Position numbers and translations under genes: made by a program. The notes under the pieces are model-generated. The model did no database searches, was not told the DNA's origin, and worked only from the letters and a program-made list of their open reading frames with translations. A stretch of DNA of 64,000 nucleotides from Aneurinibacillus danicus (GTDB lineage: Bacteria > Bacillota > Bacilli > Aneurinibacillales > Aneurinibacillaceae): positions 1 to 64,000 of the forward strand of contig NZ_BJXX01000052.1 of assembly GCF_007991215.1 (NCBI RefSeq). Reading direction: 5' to 3'. Of the stretch, positions 60,703 to 64,000 are shown piece by piece (within the stretch, counting starts at the first letter, position 1; every line of letters starts with the position of its first letter).

Positions 60703-62318
60703 GATTGTTTTGCCTCCTTCTCCAATTGTGCGGCGGAGATATGGTACCCGTTCGCTTCGAGAATTTTCACGACTTCATTCTTGATGCCAAACCAGTTTTT
60801 ATTGGTGTGCGCTGCCACCAGCAGCTTCTCTTCTTCAACCTGGAACCAGATACGACGATGCTGCCAGTAGAAGCCCATCACAAGACCGAGCATACTGACC
60901 CCCGCGCCGAAGAAGATAATCGGCAGGCTTGCGTCCTTACGCACCATCAATCCGCTCATATCGACTAAGTCCGGCTTGGCAAACGCATACGTGACTTTCG
61001 GATCTTTACCGTCTGCCGTCAGCGTATCGCCGAGGAAAATCCACTGCTTCTCTCCGTCCGGTGTCTTCGGAGAAATGGTATTCACGATAAATGCCGGATT
61101 ATTCGGCTCCGTCGACTTCGTAATCGGCTGCTTCATATCATCAAGGGCGAAATCAGGAAAATATTGTAGTACCTGTACCTTTACATTGTCATTTACTTTG
61201 ATTTCTTTCGGCGGAGACAGCAAGTCCAGTTTTACGCTGCCCAGCGGTTCTTTAGTCGCTGTATCAACCAGATTTAGATTGAGCGCCTGCAGTTGATTTT
61301 CTTGTTCGCCTGCTTGATATAATAATAATCCTTCATACTTTAATGGATGATTAACCTCAATGTCATGCTTCGCAACCTGCTTTAACTTCGGTTCCGAACC
61401 CGGAATTTCCGCGTTTTCATTTTCATAGAGAACCGCTTTTGTTTTATATTCCTTTACGATGACACCATTTACGTCCAGCTTCTCGGGAAATTCATCATCC
61501 TGGTAGTACTCTTTAATGAACTGTTCGTTTTTGACATAATAGTTTGTCTCCGGTACCGGGACGGTTTGCCCTTCACGTACCCAGACATACTGGTCGAGAT
61601 AGAAACCGGGAATGAGGCGCATTAAACAGCCGATCAAAAAGATAATGAGCCCGATGTGGTTGATATACGGACCCCAGCGGCTAAACCGGCCTTTTTCACC
61701 CAGTAAAGCGTTCTCTTCGCGTCGTACGTGATAACGTTTTTTCTTGAGTGCTTCTTCAAGCGAAGCCGTCAACTGTTCTACCTCTTTGCCCTCGGCGTTC
61801 AACTCCACACTAACTTTCTGGATTTGGAGGAAACGCTTGTCCCTTTTGACGCGCTGTGTTTTCAGCGCGCGATACAGCGGCACGACACGGTCGAGGCTGC
61901 AGACAACAAGCGAGATACCAATTCCTAACATAAGCGCGATAAACCACCAGGAAGAATATAAATTATGAAAGCCGAGTCTATAATAAATAAGCCCGAGAGT
62001 TCCATAGGCTTCCGGGTAGTACTGCTCCGCCGGTTTCGGCACCGGAATATAGCGCTCCTGTGGAAACACCGTACCGATGGCCGATGCGATAAGCGTCAAC
62101 ACAATCATGATGACCGCATTGCGCACCGAAGAGAAGAAGTTCCAGATGCGGTCTACGATCGTTTTGTGGTATGTTTGCGAACGCCGGGCCGCGCCTTCGT
62201 AACGCATATCCACCTTCTTACCAGCAACCTCGCTCGCAAGCGGGGCTCCGCATGATTCGCACAGCATGGTACCGACCGGATTCGAATGCCCGCATTCGCA
62301 TTTCACATTGTCCAACAT
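60699..62318 (-). CDS. resB: Cytochrome c maturation protein ResB
   Basis: Partner of ResC in delivering heme to apocytochrome c. The 539-residue protein starts with a zinc-ribbon-like extension (CECGHSNPVGTMLCESCGAP) not usual in ResB proteins, then three N-terminal helices (about 58-80, 112-135, 208-228), a large extracytoplasmic domain (about 235-475), and a final helix. Start follows GAGGTGAAACC. It lies 18 bp after resA. Confidence 0.93.
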   Translation of the reverse strand: MLDNVKCECGHSNPVGTMLCESCGAPLASEVAGKKVDMRYEGAARRSQTYHKTIVDRIWNFFSSVRNAVIMIVLTLIASAIGTVFPQERYIPVPKPAEQYYPEAYGTLGLIYYRLGFHNLYSSWWFIALMLGIGISLVVCSLDRVVPLYRALKTQRVKRDKRFLQIQKVSVELNAEGKEVEQLTASLEEALKKKRYHVRREENALLGEKGRFSRWGPYINHIGLIIFLIGCLMRLIPGFYLDQYVWVREGQTVPVPETNYYVKNEQFIKEYYQDDEFPEKLDVNGVIVKEYKTKAVLYENENAEIPGSEPKLKQVAKHDIEVNHPLKYEGLLLYQAGEQENQLQALNLNLVDTATKEPLGSVKLDLLSPPKEIKVNDNVKVQVLQYFPDFALDDMKQPITKSTEPNNPAFIVNTISPKTPDGEKQWIFLGDTLTADGKDPKVTYAFAKPDLVDMSGLMVRKDASLPIIFFGAGVSMLGLVMGFYWQHRRIWFQVEEEKLLVAAHTNKNWFGIKNEVVKILEANGYHISAAQLEKEAKQS

Positions 62319-62336
62319 GGTTTCACCTCAAATTTC

Positions 62337-62861
62337 TTACGGAGCAATCTGTTGCATATTATCATGAATCGTCTGATATGACATCGGACCGCCCACAATG
62401 TGCTTATAGAGCGTTCCATCCGCTTTTATAAAAAACGTAGAAGGCATTTCGCCGATCTGGTATTTGCGAGTAATGGCCCGCGACGGATCCATTAATAGTG
62501 GCAGCGCATCCAATTTGTACTGGCGGGCAAACGATTGGACCGGAATTTCCGATTCTCCTACATTAAGCGCGAGAATCACCACGTTCTTATCCGCAAATTC
62601 TTTCGCCGCTTTATTCAAATCCGCCATCTCTTCGCGGCACGGCGGACAGTACGTTCCCCAGAAATTCAATACGACCGCCTTGCCCTTCAACTGGCTCAGC
62701 TGGACTTTTCCACCGCCGACCTGCTGGGCGACGAAATCAGGCACTGGTTTGCCGACCTGTACCGTCGTCTTGTCTTTAAAAAATGCGCTGTAAAATGTCC
62801 AGCCAACCGCCAGAACGATGACCGCCAAGACGATTAGCCGTGTTACCTTACGCGTTCCCAT
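62337..62861 (-). CDS. resA: Thiol-disulfide oxidoreductase ResA
   Basis: Membrane-anchored thioredoxin-like protein that reduces the apocytochrome c heme-site disulfide. The 174-residue protein has one N-terminal helix (about 8-27) and a TlpA-type domain with WGTYCPPCREEM; B. subtilis ResA has CEPC at this site, so CPPC is a variant. GEMPSTFFI is the cis-Pro region. GGAGGG precedes the ATG. It heads the resABC operon. Confidence 0.95.
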   Translation of the reverse strand: MGTRKVTRLIVLAVIVLAVGWTFYSAFFKDKTTVQVGKPVPDFVAQQVGGGKVQLSQLKGKAVVLNFWGTYCPPCREEMADLNKAAKEFADKNVVILALNVGESEIPVQSFARQYKLDALPLLMDPSRAITRKYQIGEMPSTFFIKADGTLYKHIVGGPMSYQTIHDNMQQIAP

Positions 62862-63093
62862 ACTTGGGCACCCTCCTCAACACACTGCAGTAGCTACTGT
62901 TTTCATTGTCAAATCAAGGATAACTATACACATTATAACGGCAATAAAAATTAACACTTCACCTACTTTTTGAACGTTTCGTGACAGCAAACATTTCCAT
63001 TTACCTACAATATTAGCTTATCGCAATTTGCTTTTCATGCAAATCCACAGGCATGCTTACGAAAAAACGGGTCAAATAATGCATAAATATTTA

Positions 63094-63122
63094 TTTACAT
63101 ATGTATTTATTCGTTGTAGAAT
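63094..63122 (+). promoter_or_regulatory. Promoter of the 63-residue gene
   Basis: TTTACA (63094-63099), 17-bp spacer, TAGAAT (63117-63122). It is in a 324-bp gap that is otherwise AT-rich and without a gene. Confidence 0.65.
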
Positions 63123-63185
63123 TGAATCTATCTTAAGCCGCACGACCGGCTCAACGTTCGATAAAGAAAAAGGAGTGGACGCGAG

Positions 63186-63377
63186 ATGATCCCGACTGAG
63201 ATGCAGTGGAACGCTTTGCTGCAGCGCCATGCGACCGTTACTGTACATACGAAAAATCAGAAAGTGACAGGCGATTTGTACAACGTGACGGACGAACAGG
63301 TGATTTTAATTGTGCCGAATAAACAGGACCTGTTCGAAGTGATTCCCCGCGTGGATATCTATGACATTACATGGTAG
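63186..63377 (+). CDS. Small beta-rich protein, possible Sm-like fold
   Basis: A 63-residue protein with the alternating pattern ATVTVHTKNQKVTGDLYNVT then DEQVILIVPNK and VIPRVDIYDITW at the end. The G-D-L ... ILIV ... I-I pattern resembles Sm-like small proteins such as DUF2642/YuzF. The match is by pattern only. GGAGTGG precedes the ATG and a good promoter lies upstream. A terminator follows, then repeat A5. Confidence 0.6.
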   Translation: MIPTEMQWNALLQRHATVTVHTKNQKVTGDLYNVTDEQVILIVPNKQDLFEVIPRVDIYDITW

Positions 63378-63401
63378 CTTCATGCATAAATATCTGGTTT
63401 T

Positions 63402-63432
63402 AAAGAAATGGCGATTTCCAGCCATTTTTCTG
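63402..63432 (+). terminator. Terminator of the 63-residue gene
   Basis: AAATGGC-GATTTCCA-GCCATTT followed by TTTTCTGTG. The family A copy A5 begins directly after the T-tract. Confidence 0.75.
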
Positions 63433-63563
63433 TGAAAATCCTGAAATAAAGAAGGAAGGAGAGAGAAAAAAGATCTAAGGAAGAAAAAGGTGTTCGCCTT
63501 TTTCCCCATTGAAATCACCCCCTCGTTCTCTTCTCTCTTTTCCTTCGTACCGCAAAAGTCAGG
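63424..63563 (-). repeat. Family A repeat, copy A5, overlapping the rluB 3' end
   Basis: Minus-strand orientation: CTGACTTTTGCGGTACGAAGG, purine arm, GGGGGTGATTTCAATGGGG, apical AAAAAGGCGAACACC, pyrimidine arm, GATTTTCACAGAAAAA. The first 40-50 nt of the element are in the rluB reading frame and supply its last codons and stop. Confidence 0.85.
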
Positions 63564-64000
63564 CGTGCAACTTCTTCTCCCGTTAGCGGACGGTATTTTC
63601 CTTCCGGCACACCATCAAGCGTAAGAAAGGCCAGGCGAATACGCTTCAGTTTAACAACCGGATGGCCGACTGCTTCGCACATCCGCCGCACCTGACGGTT
63701 GCGTCCCTCATGAATGGTAAGTTGAATCACGCTTGTCCCCTCTTTTTCCTGATAGCGAAGCCGGACCGCTTCAGCCGGCGCGGTCATTCCGTCTTCAAGC
63801 ATGACCCCCTGTCGGAGCCGTGCAAGCGCCCTTTCTTCCATCCTTCCCTTTACGACCGCTTCATACACTTTATCCAGCTCATGGCGCGGATGCATGATGT
63901 GATTGGCGAACTCGCCGTCATTTGTGAGGAGCAGCAGGCCGGACGTATCGTAGTCAAGCCTTCCTACCGGGTAAATCCTCTCCTGCACCCGATTCATTAA
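63515..64000 (-). CDS. rluB: Ribosomal large subunit pseudouridine synthase B (partial)
   Basis: The C-terminal about 160 residues of RluB, cut at the window edge (the S4-like N-terminal domain would lie beyond). It has the catalytic-Asp segment YPVGRLDYDTSGLLLLTNDG and ...HEGRNRQVRRMCEAVGHPV then LKRIRLAFL. RluB modifies 23S rRNA near position 2605 (E. coli numbering). In B. subtilis rluB (ypuL) is upstream of resA, as here. The last residues, FAVRRKREKRTRG, are encoded by repeat A5. Confidence 0.93.
   Translation of the reverse strand, partial: LMNRVQERIYPVGRLDYDTSGLLLLTNDGEFANHIMHPRHELDKVYEAVVKGRMEERALARLRQGVMLEDGMTAPAEAVRLRYQEKEGTSVIQLTIHEGRNRQVRRMCEAVGHPVVKLKRIRLAFLTLDGVPEGKYRPLTGEEVARLTFAVRRKREKRTRG

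Overview
The window reads as a chromosomal segment of an endospore-forming Bacillales bacterium. Gene order closely follows the Bacillus subtilis arc mtrB-folE-hbs-spoIVA ... gpsA-plsY/der-fni-rpsA(ypfD)-cmk-ypeB-prsW-ypdA-gudB-mecA/ypbH ... ypbE-ypbD-recS-ypbB-fer ... serA ... resE-resD-resC-resB-resA-rluB. YpdA points to bacillithiol. Several genes that B. subtilis lacks at these places (family I pyrophosphatase, XPB-type helicase, fused 2-oxoacid:ferredoxin oxidoreductase, DUF92 and DUF1284 proteins) suggest a Paenibacillaceae-type genome such as Aneurinibacillus or Brevibacillus. The taxonomic call is inference.

Layout. 1-5.0 kb: mtrB, folE, hbs, spoIVA, a YphF-like lipoprotein, a 2Fe-2S ferredoxin and small membrane proteins. 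5.1-11.1 kb: a basic protein with a sporulation-type -10, SpoVIF, gpsA, plsY, der and the YIEGIA sporulation cluster. 11.3-17.9 kb: fni, rpsA, plsC, cmk, ypfB, ypeB (no sleB beside it), a 55-residue Cys-rich protein and prsW. 18-23.9 kb: ansA, bacillithiol disulfide reductase, glutamate dehydrogenase, MecA and a small alarmone synthetase. 24.3-35.6 kb: two-gene 2-oxoacid:ferredoxin oxidoreductase operon, thioredoxin-reductase-like protein, XPB helicase, ypbE-ypbD-recS-ypbB and ferredoxin. 35.9-44.6 kb: M-box riboswitch and corA, DUF92, ppa, DUF1284, serine T-box and serA, a HAD protein, an SDR and a cyclophilin lipoprotein. 44.6-47.8 kb: a small accessory island with a toxin-antitoxin-like pair between remnants of a cyclophilin/thioesterase duplication, then a thioesterase-marR operon. 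48-55.1 kb: a two-component system, a thioesterase and a gerA-gerB-gerC germinant receptor operon whose gerC has a nonsense codon. 55.2-64 kb: a DEAD-box helicase coupled to resE, the res cytochrome c maturation/regulation cluster, and the start-truncated end of rluB.

The most unusual content lies between genes. At least five intergenic copies of a hairpin carry an exactly 32-nt conserved terminal loop on a 7-8 bp stem whose sequence changes with compensation. Four of the five sit inside a longer terminator-like outer palindrome, and four of the five lie in sense orientation just downstream of a gene. A second family (family A, up to about 190 bp, purine-rich arm/pyrimidine-rich arm) repeatedly begins directly after the T-tract of an intrinsic terminator. 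One copy encodes the C-terminal tail of RluB, and another lies between the M-box terminator and corA. These two families are the best candidates for an undescribed system.
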